Source of the DNA: a virus
DNA length: 21,150 nucleotides
IMG/VR virus record: IMGVR_UViG_3300017598_000745
Coordinates: 1-21,150 of that record
Direction: 5' to 3' (one strand)
In this document: positions 9,501-16,900 of the stretch, piece by piece
Layout: each line of letters opens with the position of its first letter
Numbering within the stretch: position 1 is the first letter of the stretch
Notes under the pieces: model-generated
Told to the model about the DNA's origin: nothing
Seen by the model: the letters and a program-made list of their open reading frames with translations, nothing else
Database searches by the model: none
Program-made: the position numbers and the translations under genes

Positions 9501-10379
9501 GTCCTTGTGGGGTTTTCGGAAAAGAGCGTTTACCTGTCCGAACCTCTTTACCCGTATGCCTGGCCCTACTCTTACTCTTTTCCTGATACGGTTGTGGGGA
9601 TTGGGCGTGTTGGCCAGTCCGTGATTGTCCTGACCGATGGCGTCCCCTATGTTCTGACGGGTTACGACCCCGCGGCCATGAGCCAGGTTCCCCTAACCTT
9701 TGCCAAGGCCGCCAAGGGGCAGAGGAGTGTTGTATCAACGGAAGCAGGCGTTATCTATGCGGCAGAGGATGGCCTGTATATCATCAACCCTGATGGGAAC
9801 AAGCTCTTGACCGGGGCTCTTTACAGCAAAGCTCAATGGGCCGCCCTTGACCTTGAAACCCTTATTTCCGTCTTCTATAACGATATGTACTTTGCCTTCT
9901 TCTATAACACCGGCACGGCAATCATGATTGATGTCAGAACAGCGGAACCTGCCGTAATTGATATCAGCCTGTCCGATTACAAGATCCTTAATTACCATAT
10001 AGACGGTGAAACCCTGTATCTCCTGGCGCTCAGTGATGAGGCGTACACCTACAGTGTTTACAAATGGGAGGGCAGTTCGGATAAGCTGACTTTTACATGG
10101 CGGTCAAAACTCTTTCAGTCAATGATTCCAATGAATTATGCCGTGGGGCGTGTTATTGAGACCCTCGCGGCGTACTCGGGAGACAGCTCACAGGACGCTG
10201 TGACGTTTAAATTCTATGTTGACGGGGTGCTGAAACATACTGAAGTTGTCGCTGATACCGATGTATTCAGGATGCCAGGCGGTTTTTACGGGAATGATTT
10301 TGCCATTGAATTAACAGGCACCGCCTCGGTTGATATGGCAGGAGTGGGGGCGTCCCCCATGGAGTTGAGCAATGGGTAG
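6588..10379 (+). CDS. Tail hub / tail tubular protein with bead-repeat insertions
   Basis: 1263 residues; the ribosome binding site is weak (TGAG), but the product starts as this family does (FQGRVPRLSAKLLNPSRA). Residues 1-190 and about 955-1263 belong to a beta-rich tail protein family common in podovirus-like phages. Hallmarks are GLMEFSNSVLVGFSEKSVYLSEP, PYAWPYSY, VGQSVIVLTDGVPYVLTG and YAAEDGLYIIN. These are probably parts of a beta-propeller related in role to P22 gp10 or T7 gp12. Between them sit inserted modules: a duplicated VDSNGDTV/IDSGGDTV octapeptide at residues 57-72, four YYVW repeats (198-344), four 39-residue DTA modules, an Ig-like segment around 600-665 and a carbohydrate-binding-like module (about 881-925, AYVVDDRVMYKETAYICIQAG). 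The insertions roughly double the family's usual size. They may decorate the tail for surface adsorption. Confidence 0.8.
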   Translation: MQTILLSLFQGRVPRLSAKLLNPSRAYVATNCDLRDGNLKPLKDIEIETELAGLTVVDSNGDTVIDSGGDTVVAGLCNSCYNLEDNWLKWEGGTVSVVRSFLNDVDNRIYYTGDGRPKQTNETMATSGDGYTWPTSVYRLGVPKPASKLTLAPVVPDEEQTVERSVSYVWTYVTEWGEESAPAEVSETVDVFKIKQKVSITCLAGSGLGGKYFLLATTTQEYYVWLNFAGEAEVTQITCLPAADLIGAEYFNLYSPDDSYYVWLKLLGEYEVTQVTCTAGTALAAMYFNISAPEQDYYVWYYITGSGGKEKTIITCLAAGLLSGGEYFQIYSPFGTYYVWYDLDAGSTDPAGSGTGIEVDIITGDTADDVATKTAAAIDAVYDFTAEVDPTADDVTTENVRRGDVVTTHDSVADPTGFNFAQDTAGTDETTDPDVTNKIGIRVDITAADTAAEVCEATCTALDAKADFEVGAVVEINYDGGQNEPSVGDIIHTLTDTAWIIVSYTEVAGSWAGNDQTGVIYAYKEATPYETCGFVDNEDIENTTTGDTLAGGGGLGVNVAPVAATRFRVRNVGRGDVDSTADAITFDGDPTNLTFVDGGVGSDTLTDSDSGFGVDGFESGMTITVAGSTSNDGTYVLTNVAAGTLTVATASWAAGEPGIANMTLVGGTAFEFSQLTAGTETTEDPSKTGIPIEVEFNSTDTASALATAIAAAIHAKADFTALSDVDAVIVTCASAGACTNASDENTGFDIQVGTAGTAGSTDPAPDGTGIEVEILAEDTASDVADKITTVLDAMSAFDAETASGGKAIITNAVAGKPLANVADGDTGFAFPVTNYGSDGTVVLSDFVVNSELNLNITHARIYRLVTGTAYSDYQMVPCEIDDYVAATAYVVDDRVMYKETAYICIQAGTGKTPDTETAYWTATNADYILTDLVASDLTDSFKDSDLSDILPTEDWDEPPTDMEGLMEFSNSVLVGFSEKSVYLSEPLYPYAWPYSYSFPDTVVGIGRVGQSVIVLTDGVPYVLTGYDPAAMSQVPLTFAKAAKGQRSVVSTEAGVIYAAEDGLYIINPDGNKLLTGALYSKAQWAALDLETLISVFYNDMYFAFFYNTGTAIMIDVRTAEPAVIDISLSDYKILNYHIDGETLYLLALSDEAYTYSVYKWEGSSDKLTFTWRSKLFQSMIPMNYAVGRVIETLAAYSGDSSQDAVTFKFYVDGVLKHTEVVADTDVFRMPGGFYGNDFAIELTGTASVDMAGVGASPMELSNG
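6756..6803 (+). repeat. Tandem 24-base coding repeat
   Basis: Two adjacent 24-base units, 6756-6779 and 6780-6803, encode VDSNGDTV and IDSGGDTV. They share the ending gatacggtg/gatacggtg and match in frame. This D-S-x-G-D-T-V unit recurs in phage structural proteins, so it is probably a short expandable beta segment. Confidence 0.75.
7179..7622 (+). repeat. Four tandem YYVW-type repeats in the tail hub gene
   Basis: Four in-frame units start at 7179, 7287, 7401 and 7521, of 36, 38, 40 and about 34 residues. Each has a (V/I)TC core, then YF about 12 residues later, then YYVW. The DNA has diverged far more than the protein, so the array is old and kept by selection. Only the fourth unit continues into the module that normally follows YYVW; the first three look like partial copies. 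Confidence 0.85.
7623..8978 (+). repeat. Four dispersed 39-residue DTA modules in the tail hub gene
   Basis: Copies at 7623-7739, 7875-7991, 8628-8744 and 8862-8978 are each exactly 117 bases. Each encodes (T)DP near the start, then a GI.(V/I).(V/I) strand, then the helix pattern DTA..VA......DA...F. Segments with a TN/G...TGF pattern follow some copies. The spacing suggests a larger composite module of which parts have been lost or replaced. Confidence 0.85.
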
Positions 10380-10596
10380 AAATGTAAAGACACCGGCAAT
10401 TCCATCTGTCCCCCAAGGCCTTGACCATGGGCTATCCGACTTTTTGACGGCCATGAAGCAGCAGCTTGACACCATGACGGGGTTAGGGTCTGCCAAGAAT
10501 AAATATGTAACCCGTAGAGAACTTGAAAATATGGGGGTTGATTTAAAGCTGCTTGATTCGGACACCGGGAGGTATGATTTTGACAGTATCTTGTGA
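10372..10596 (+). CDS. Small conserved phage structural-operon protein
   Basis: 74 residues; GGAG lies seven bases upstream and the start overlaps the end of the hub gene by eight bases. The pattern IPSVPQGLDHGLSDFLTAMKQ...GLGSAKNKYVTRREL matches a short family often found right after this hub gene in phages, in which a proline-rich start is followed by a helix and a (R/K)xVTxRDL motif. No enzyme motif or membrane segment is visible. It may be a minor virion or assembly protein. Function unknown. Confidence 0.75.
   Translation: MGRNVKTPAIPSVPQGLDHGLSDFLTAMKQQLDTMTGLGSAKNKYVTRRELENMGVDLKLLDSDTGRYDFDSIL
10567..10572 (+). promoter_or_regulatory. Ribosome binding site of the GNAT-like gene
   Basis: GGGAGG is one base from the ATG at 10574 and seven bases from an in-frame TTG at 10580. 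The spacing favours the TTG; codon preference favours the ATG. Confidence 0.5.
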
Positions 10597-11158
10597 GTTA
10601 TACCCCTATGTTGAGATAGACGGCTGTTGGACTTTTACGGACACCTTTATCAAGGGCCTCTATCGGAAAATGTTTGATGACGACGACATTCAGCACACCT
10701 TCCTGGACGGCAGCGTTCAATCGGAAGACGATCTGGTAAGGCGATTGAAGAGGGACGACCACAAGGTATTTATCGTTGGCGGGGAAGAAAAGGTCAAAGC
10801 CCTTGTATGGCTGTCGGATTTCAGGCAGGCCACGGCGTATGCCCACTTCTGGGTTGCAAAGGAATACCGGGGAGGACTTGAGGCGGTTAATATTGCCTTT
10901 AAGTTCCTGGAAGAGATGCTTTATATGTCTGACCATGAGGGTTGTTTCATGTTTGATGTCTTATTCGCTTATGTGTCTGAAGAAAACAAGGGCGTGGTGA
11001 AACTGCTGAACAGCCTGTATGCTCTGTCACAGCAGGGAGACAGTGTTTTGTCTGGCAAAGTCCTTGGCGTTATTCCCAACGCCATGATCGACCATTATAA
11101 AAAGCGGTCCGTAAACGCTATTCTGGGTTACGCCACACGAAAGGAGAACGTATCATGA
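10574..11158 (+). CDS. GNAT-like (N-acetyltransferase-fold) protein
   Basis: 194 residues from this ATG. The start is uncertain: TTG at 10553 is possible but lacks a ribosome binding site, and TTG at 10580 has the ideal spacing (seven bases) to GGGAGG at 10567-10572, which is too close to the ATG at 10574. The sequence resembles divergent GNAT-like phage proteins located at this spot: a beta-strand around KVFIVGGEEKVKALVWL, a HFWVAKEYRGG motif where the acetyl-CoA loop would be, then helix and strand segments and an NAMIDHY stretch. The classic Q/RxxGxG/A loop is imperfect. It could acetylate a virion or host protein, or be a catalytically dead structural relative. It overlaps the previous gene by 23 bases and the next by four (ATGA). 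Confidence 0.6.
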   Translation: MILTVSCELYPYVEIDGCWTFTDTFIKGLYRKMFDDDDIQHTFLDGSVQSEDDLVRRLKRDDHKVFIVGGEEKVKALVWLSDFRQATAYAHFWVAKEYRGGLEAVNIAFKFLEEMLYMSDHEGCFMFDVLFAYVSEENKGVVKLLNSLYALSQQGDSVLSGKVLGVIPNAMIDHYKKRSVNAILGYATRKENVS

Positions 11159-12153
11159 ATTTTGGAGGCAGTTCGTCATCATCCGGCCAGTATTCAATAG
11201 ACCCGGCGGCATCGGCCCGTATGGCAGCGGTTCAGGAGCGTCAGGTGGCAATGGGAGAAGAGCAGTGGCGTCTTGGCCGTGAGCTGTTTGAACCCTATGA
11301 GAGACAGATGATTGAGGCTAATAGAGGTCTTATAGGTCCTAATGCTGAACTTGTAAAGGCTCAGTTTGAAAGCCAGAAGGGGCTTATGCCTGAGCGGGAA
11401 GCGGCTGAACGGGGGGCCTTACAGACCGCGCAACAGCTTTACGAAAAGGCTGGCACTCCCATTGACCCTGAACAGAGGGCAGGACAGGCGCAGGCCGATG
11501 TCACCCAGGCGTATACTCAGGGTGCGGGGAATATGAGACGGGATCTCAGTAGAATGGGCGTGGCTCCTGGTTCCGAAAGAATGACATCCGCTATGTCTGA
11601 TATGGCCATGGACAGGGCCAGGGCCATTGGCGGCGCCCGTACTGGAGCCAGAAGAAACGCGGAACAGGAAGAATTGTCACGTCTCGGTCTGGCATTGCAG
11701 GCACGCCCGGGTAACTTGCCATATCAAACAGGACAGGTGCAAATGGGAAATTATGGCCTGCAAAACCCCATGAACAGGGCTATGGGTTTTTACGGGAACG
11801 CTATTCAGGCGAATGCCGCCGGGATGAGGCCGTTGTCATTTGGAAGGGGTTCTTCATTCAGCGGGGGGTTTCTGTCGAGCATAAGGAGCATGAAAGAGGA
11901 CATAAGAGACCTTACAGGCATCGAGTTTGATAAGCTGTACCACCTAAAACCCGTCAGTTTCAGGTTTAAGGAGGATGTGCAGCCGAGACGTATGGGTTTC
12001 ATTGCCGAGGACGTGGAACCCCACGCAAATGAGCTTGTGGCAAGGGATGAATACGGGATTATGCAGGGTCTTTATTATCAAGACATTATCCCTCTTCTGG
12101 TAGGCGAGGTCCAACGGCTTAATAAACGGATAAAGGCACTGGAGGGCAAATAA
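11155..12153 (+). CDS. Helical virion protein with C-terminal peptidase S74 (intramolecular chaperone) domain
   Basis: 332 residues; AAGGAG lies eight bases upstream. Residues 1-230 are Gln/Ala/Arg/Met-rich and helical, with repeated ERQVAMGEEQWRLGRELFEPYERQ-like amphipathic segments (only short parts quoted), resembling internal virion proteins that leave the capsid with DNA. Residues about 242-332 are a peptidase S74 domain: SIRSMKEDI around the expected cleavage site (Ser242 aligns with the catalytic Ser), then LKPVSFRF, RRMGFIAEDVEPH, YYQDIIPLLVGEVQRLNKRI. In known cases this domain trimerises, guides folding of the preceding protein and cuts itself off just before the Ser. Here it follows a helical protein rather than the long fibre. 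The family's usual Asp after the Ser is Ile. Self-cleavage is therefore likely but not certain. Confidence 0.8.
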   Translation: MNFGGSSSSSGQYSIDPAASARMAAVQERQVAMGEEQWRLGRELFEPYERQMIEANRGLIGPNAELVKAQFESQKGLMPEREAAERGALQTAQQLYEKAGTPIDPEQRAGQAQADVTQAYTQGAGNMRRDLSRMGVAPGSERMTSAMSDMAMDRARAIGGARTGARRNAEQEELSRLGLALQARPGNLPYQTGQVQMGNYGLQNPMNRAMGFYGNAIQANAAGMRPLSFGRGSSFSGGFLSSIRSMKEDIRDLTGIEFDKLYHLKPVSFRFKEDVQPRRMGFIAEDVEPHANELVARDEYGIMQGLYYQDIIPLLVGEVQRLNKRIKALEGK

Positions 12154-12154
12154 A

Positions 12155-12394
12155 ATGGCATGGTGGGTGGCATTATCGGCGATTGCTAAGGCAGTAGGCA
12201 CAAAAGCGGCGGCAGGGGCGGCATTAGGTAAGGCGGCTAAGATAGGCGGTGCTGTTGCACAAATGCAGGGTGGTAGTCAGCCGCAAACACCTGGAGGCTC
12301 AACGCCGCCGCCCTTACCGTCAGATCAGACCGGACTTGATAGTGAAATGGCTAAACAGCTTGAAAGAAATCGAAGAATGGGCGGGATGGGATAG
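12155..12394 (+). CDS. Small Ala/Gly-rich hydrophobic protein
   Basis: 79 residues; GGAGGG lies eight bases upstream. Residues 1-36 are an Ala/Gly-rich amphipathic segment with WW near the start (MAWWVALSAIAKAVG) and could associate with a membrane. Residues 40-60 are a Pro/Gly/Ser linker, and the end is charged (EMAKQLERNRRMGGMG). I do not recognise a family. It lies between two candidate internal virion proteins, and its stop codon is inside the next gene's ribosome binding site. It may be a small ejection or membrane-active component. Confidence 0.6.
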   Translation: MAWWVALSAIAKAVGTKAAAGAALGKAAKIGGAVAQMQGGSQPQTPGGSTPPPLPSDQTGLDSEMAKQLERNRRMGGMG

Positions 12395-12399
12395 GAGGT
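12393..12399 (+). promoter_or_regulatory. Strong Shine-Dalgarno overlapping a stop codon
   Basis: AGGAGGT overlaps the TAG of the 79-residue gene and precedes the ATG at 12404. It is the strongest site in the window and suggests high expression of the internal virion protein. Confidence 0.75.
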
Positions 12400-12403
12400 A
12401 ATC

Positions 12404-13894
12404 ATGGTATTAGGAACCCCTCATTTACAATACGGCGCAGATATGGGCGGGTACAATGGGTCTTTAGGGTTAGGCATGGAGACAGCGGCCATGACCCCGC
12501 AGGATTCAGGAGCCTTGAAACAGCCGAAACAGTTTCAGGACCAGCAGAAGGCCGAACCAGACAAAGGCTATGACTTTGGGGATGTCCTTTTGAACTTTGT
12601 TTTCAGGGGTTATCCGGCGGCACTCGAAAGACTTGACCTACAGAAGAAAGACAGGAAGCTCGCTCAAGAATTAAGAATGTTGGAGACGCAGAGACAACAG
12701 GGGGTTTCGTATTTGAACCGTGCGTATGAAGCCTCACAAGCTGGAAAGTTGGAAGATGCGGCTAACTATCTCGGCAAGACATATGAATCTTTCCCTGACG
12801 GTGTTGAATACGGTGGCATCAGGTCTCCACGGCCAGATGAAGAAGGCAACCCGTTTGTGCATTTTAAAGACAAAGGCACAGGGGAGATGAAAGCGGCTTT
12901 CCCTCTTACAAAAGAAAACATTGATTACGCCTTGAAAGAGGCAAACGCCGGATTGCAAGACAAGAGTTACATGAAAGGGCGGATTGCAAGGCTCGGAGAA
13001 ATTAAGTTGACCAATGCAAAGCTCATTAAACAGGCTCAGATTTTAGAAGATGGTAGCGTGGCCTGGCAGCACATGACAAGGGACGGTGATATAGTCCAGA
13101 AAACCGGGTCGAAGGAAGAGTTTGAAAAAGTTGGTGGTCGATACGTGGATGCTCAGAGAATGGCTGATAAAATGAAGATGGATATTGAGATAGAAGAAAT
13201 AGGCCTTGAGAAAGCCCAGTTAGGCGTTAAAGAGCAGAAGGGCCGCATTAAACAGCAGGACCAAACCTATGGTCTTGGAGGGCTTAAAAAACAATATTGG
13301 ACGGCAAAGACTAGCGCGGCAAAGTTAGGCCTTGAAAATGCGAAATCAGGGACGCCAGGTAAGCCAAAAGTATCATTTAAGGAAAAGCAAGCGGCACTCA
13401 AAGCAGCTCAAAATTATATGAAGGAGATGGAGAGGGATATTGTCACAGACCGACTTATAGATCCCGACACTGGGAAACCGTTAAGCGAAAGACAAAAAAA
13501 GCAACTATTCAATGAGCTGGTGGATACTTTCACCGCTTATTATACCGGGGAGCAACCCGAACAGAACCAACCGCAAATGCCTTCAGAGGGACAAGAGGTT
13601 GTGGTTGATGGCAAGAAATACCGTGTATCCAAAAAGCCTGGGGCACAACAACCTACACAGTCTGTGCCAACAGCCATGGGAAAAATACCACCACAACCGC
13701 AAGGCAAACCTCCCCAACCTTCCGAAAGATCGCTCTTGAGTCGATTTCTTAGAACCGATGAGCAGAAGGAGGAACTCAAAGAAATGGCAGAGGGTATTAT
13801 GGAACGTGGGGTTAAACCGACCCATGAGGGCGTGAACTGGTTGCGTGACAAGATGCGAAAACTGTTCGGGACTGACAAAACATCCCAAAACTAA
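12404..13894 (+). CDS. Helical internal virion (DNA-ejection-like) protein
   Basis: 496 residues with the best ribosome binding site in the window, AGGAGGT. No catalytic motif is visible. Residues about 72-130 are long charged helices leading into a TPR-like helix pair (NRAYEASQAGKLEDAANYL, then YESFPDGVEYGG), a pattern seen in phage proteins in the gp15-like position. Residues 190-330 are Lys/Glu/Gln-rich and probably coiled coil. Residues about 385-445 are a Pro/Gln-rich linker containing a small beta hairpin (VVVDGKKYRVSK). Residues 446-496 are a basic amphipathic helix. Position and composition suggest an internal core protein that is ejected into the host with the genome. The T7 gp15 comparison rests on order and helix content, not on clear sequence identity. 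Confidence 0.65.
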   Translation: MVLGTPHLQYGADMGGYNGSLGLGMETAAMTPQDSGALKQPKQFQDQQKAEPDKGYDFGDVLLNFVFRGYPAALERLDLQKKDRKLAQELRMLETQRQQGVSYLNRAYEASQAGKLEDAANYLGKTYESFPDGVEYGGIRSPRPDEEGNPFVHFKDKGTGEMKAAFPLTKENIDYALKEANAGLQDKSYMKGRIARLGEIKLTNAKLIKQAQILEDGSVAWQHMTRDGDIVQKTGSKEEFEKVGGRYVDAQRMADKMKMDIEIEEIGLEKAQLGVKEQKGRIKQQDQTYGLGGLKKQYWTAKTSAAKLGLENAKSGTPGKPKVSFKEKQAALKAAQNYMKEMERDIVTDRLIDPDTGKPLSERQKKQLFNELVDTFTAYYTGEQPEQNQPQMPSEGQEVVVDGKKYRVSKKPGAQQPTQSVPTAMGKIPPQPQGKPPQPSERSLLSRFLRTDEQKEELKEMAEGIMERGVKPTHEGVNWLRDKMRKLFGTDKTSQN

Positions 13895-13905
13895 CAGGAC
13901 ACTAA

Positions 13906-16900
13906 ATGCCTATATTTCCGTCATTAGAGCCTGAATCAAAATCCCCGTCATACGACGAATTACGTAAGCAGTTGTCGGCACAGGGGTTAGACCTTGTCCC
14001 TGTCGAAGAACCCGCTGATAACGATGGGGTTTTCGAGAGTTTGGGGAAAGGGATAACCCACGGTACTTTAGGGTTGGGTCGTTCCATAGGGTCCGGCGTC
14101 CAATGGTTAGGAAACCGTCTTGGCAGTGAAACCATATCTGATTTAGGGGAAGACGCGGCGGGTTATTGGGGTAAACTTCAGGAAGGGTTTGAACCATCCA
14201 AAGACATTCAAGGAACCCTATGGGAAAAACCCGAACTGTTAGCAGATCTCTCCTGGTGGGTTTATAATATCGCTGATACGATCCCCTGGCTTATGGCATC
14301 TATCATTCCCGGTATCGGGGCGGCTAAGTATATCAAGATTGCCGGGAAAGCCGTTCAATTAACCCCACAGGCAATCGCCAGAATAGCCCACTACGGGGCC
14401 GCTTTAACGGGTGGCGCAACCGCTGGAAGCCTCGAAGGGGCGCAAACATATGAAGAGGTTTTAAAGCAGACCGGAGACGAGAAAAAAGCAGCAAGGGCCG
14501 GAGAAATGATGGCTGGTTTTGCTGCTGGCCTTAACGCTATCGGCGTCAGCAAAATTCTTGGAAAGGCTGGCTCTGGATTGGCAGGAAAGGCGAAGAAGGC
14601 TGGCATAGGTTTCCTCGCAGAGGGAACGACTGAGGCCCTTGAGGAACCCTCTGAAGAAATCGCAAAAGGAGTATCTCTTGGCTTGAGTGCAGGGCAGACA
14701 GCGGCCAACGCCGCAACAGCCCTTAGAGACAGGGGTTTAACGGTTTTCCCAATCGCTGGTGTTGCTGGTGCCGGTGCTTCGGTTATGACCAATATTACGG
14801 AACCGCCCAAACGCCAAAAGAAAACCAAATCTCCTGAAATGGACGCCCTCGTCAATCTCCTGAAACAAAAGGATCTCTCCCGCGAAGCCCTTGAGTCTAT
14901 GCGAAAAGACCTCAAGGACGACTCCCCCGCCGCACAAGAGATTGACAAGATCCTCTCTCTGTTGCCCGAGAAGGAAGGAAAGGGCGTTAAGGTAGAGCCT
15001 GAGAAGGAAGGGAAACCGATTGAGCTGACGGAAGAGATGGTAAAGGAGACGCCACATGCCGAAGAAATTAGAAAGAAAGCTGAAAAGCCAAGCGAAGAAA
15101 AAGGGGATGAAGGGGAAGAAGGCAGACGCTTACGTCTACGGGACGTTGAGAAAGACCGGGTGGAAGCCGAAAAAGAAGAAGAAATAAAGGAACCGCCGGA
15201 AGTTAAAGAACCGTGGGAGATGAGTCTTGTTGAATATGCCAAATCAAAACTTCCAAAAGAGCAAGCAGATCAGATAACGGATGAATCACAGGCTAAGTCA
15301 TTTCGAGGGCAATATATAAAAGATATGAAAGGGTGGATTGCTGCAAACAAAACCGTCCCCTCAGAAGTCCTAAAAGATTATCCCGACTTACAACCGCCAC
15401 CTGAAATCACTAAACCCATACCACCAGAAGCCGTCAAATCCACCACAAAGGAGGGACCCATTACATGGCTTGAAAAGCCTTGGGAATTACCTGAATCTGA
15501 AGCGACTGCATATATAAAGAATTTAGAAGAAGGCAAGAAGGGGGATTTGATAAAATTTGCAAAAACATGGGTTGATGAGAATGGTAATTGGCATATGCCA
15601 GGAGATACACTTGAGCAACAACTTAAAGGTCGAAGTGAAAAAGATATAGTTGAATTTATAAAATGGGCGCAATCGCAAAGTAGGCACGTAGAACGATTTG
15701 CAGCCTCTCCCGCTGCTACAGAATTACGAGTTCGAGGTGTTCCAGTAGACACCATTAAATGGCAACAAGAAAACCTAAGAGAAGCCGTCAAATCCACCAC
15801 AATCGACGAGGGGAAGAAGCCTACCACTGCTATGCCTAAGAAGGAGAAACCCTCTGAAGAGGCTAAAGTAGCCCCGGCAAAGGGTGAAGTAGGGGTTGTG
15901 GAGAGTGAGCTTGAACCTCTTACCCTTGAAGAGATAGAAGCAACAACTAAAGCTAATGCCATAGCAGAAACTAAGGATTTAATTGAACGTGAGTTGCGTT
16001 TGAACGGTGAAAGCCCCGTTGTGGAAGCCTTACGAAAAGGTCTTGATGTTTTAGAGAAACAAGCAAAACCGATATTACAACCTCCCCCCAAGGAAGCCAA
16101 GAAGGAGAAACCCTCTCCTGAGCCTGAAAAGCCTATTGTAGAGCCTGTTAAAGAGGCAAAGAAGCCTATCGTAACCGAATTTCGTCAACTCTTAACCGAC
16201 CTCAAAAAAGAACAAGGCGAAAAAGCCTATTTTGATGACCGCCTCAAAGGTCCAAGAGAACGGGAATCACAGGAAGTCTTAGACGCCTACCGAAAACAGC
16301 ATCCCAAGGGTCCGATTGTCCTTTACAAAGAAAAGGGTGACAGGGGTGTCATGATTACCCGTAGTTCAAAGAAGCCGGGTAAGTGGCAGATTACATCTTT
16401 TGACGAGCGCGGTTTTATAGGGGATACGTTAGCCGATACCGAAGAAGCGGCCATAGGCGAAGCATACCGTGAAGGAAACCGTATCCCTGACCCTGAACGT
16501 GCTGAAAAACAGATGGTATCTGAAGGGTTTCGTAAGGGGATTATAGAAACAGAGAAAGTGCAGGCTGAATGGCAAGAGAAGGCAAAGCAGTTTAAGGCAA
16601 AGAAGCCTATCACTGAAGGGGTCCGCAATAGAATATACAACAGGCTTAATTTGGCATTGCTGGCAGCAGAACGGTCTGGTATGGCGCCTGGTGTGGAACT
16701 TCCTGCAAGCATGGTTGAAGATTTAAGAAAAGATGCAAGGATAATGGCTGACTTAATAGCTGATGAATACGCCGAAAAGAAGGGGGCTGGAGCAATATGG
16801 CTATCTAAAAAATTAAAAGAAGATATATGGCTCATGGAACTTCAAGATAAGGCGATTGAGATCCAGAGACAAGAAAAACAACCTGGTATTAAAGTCGCCC

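Noticed and set aside
14391-15242. 283-codon open frame on the - strand, the first of a run of long - strand frames to the end of the window
   Set aside because: It lies wholly inside the + strand polyvalent gene, which has recognisable domains in its frame. The - strand translations are Ser/Phe/Leu-rich low-complexity mirror images of Lys/Glu-rich coding DNA, without motifs or ribosome binding sites.
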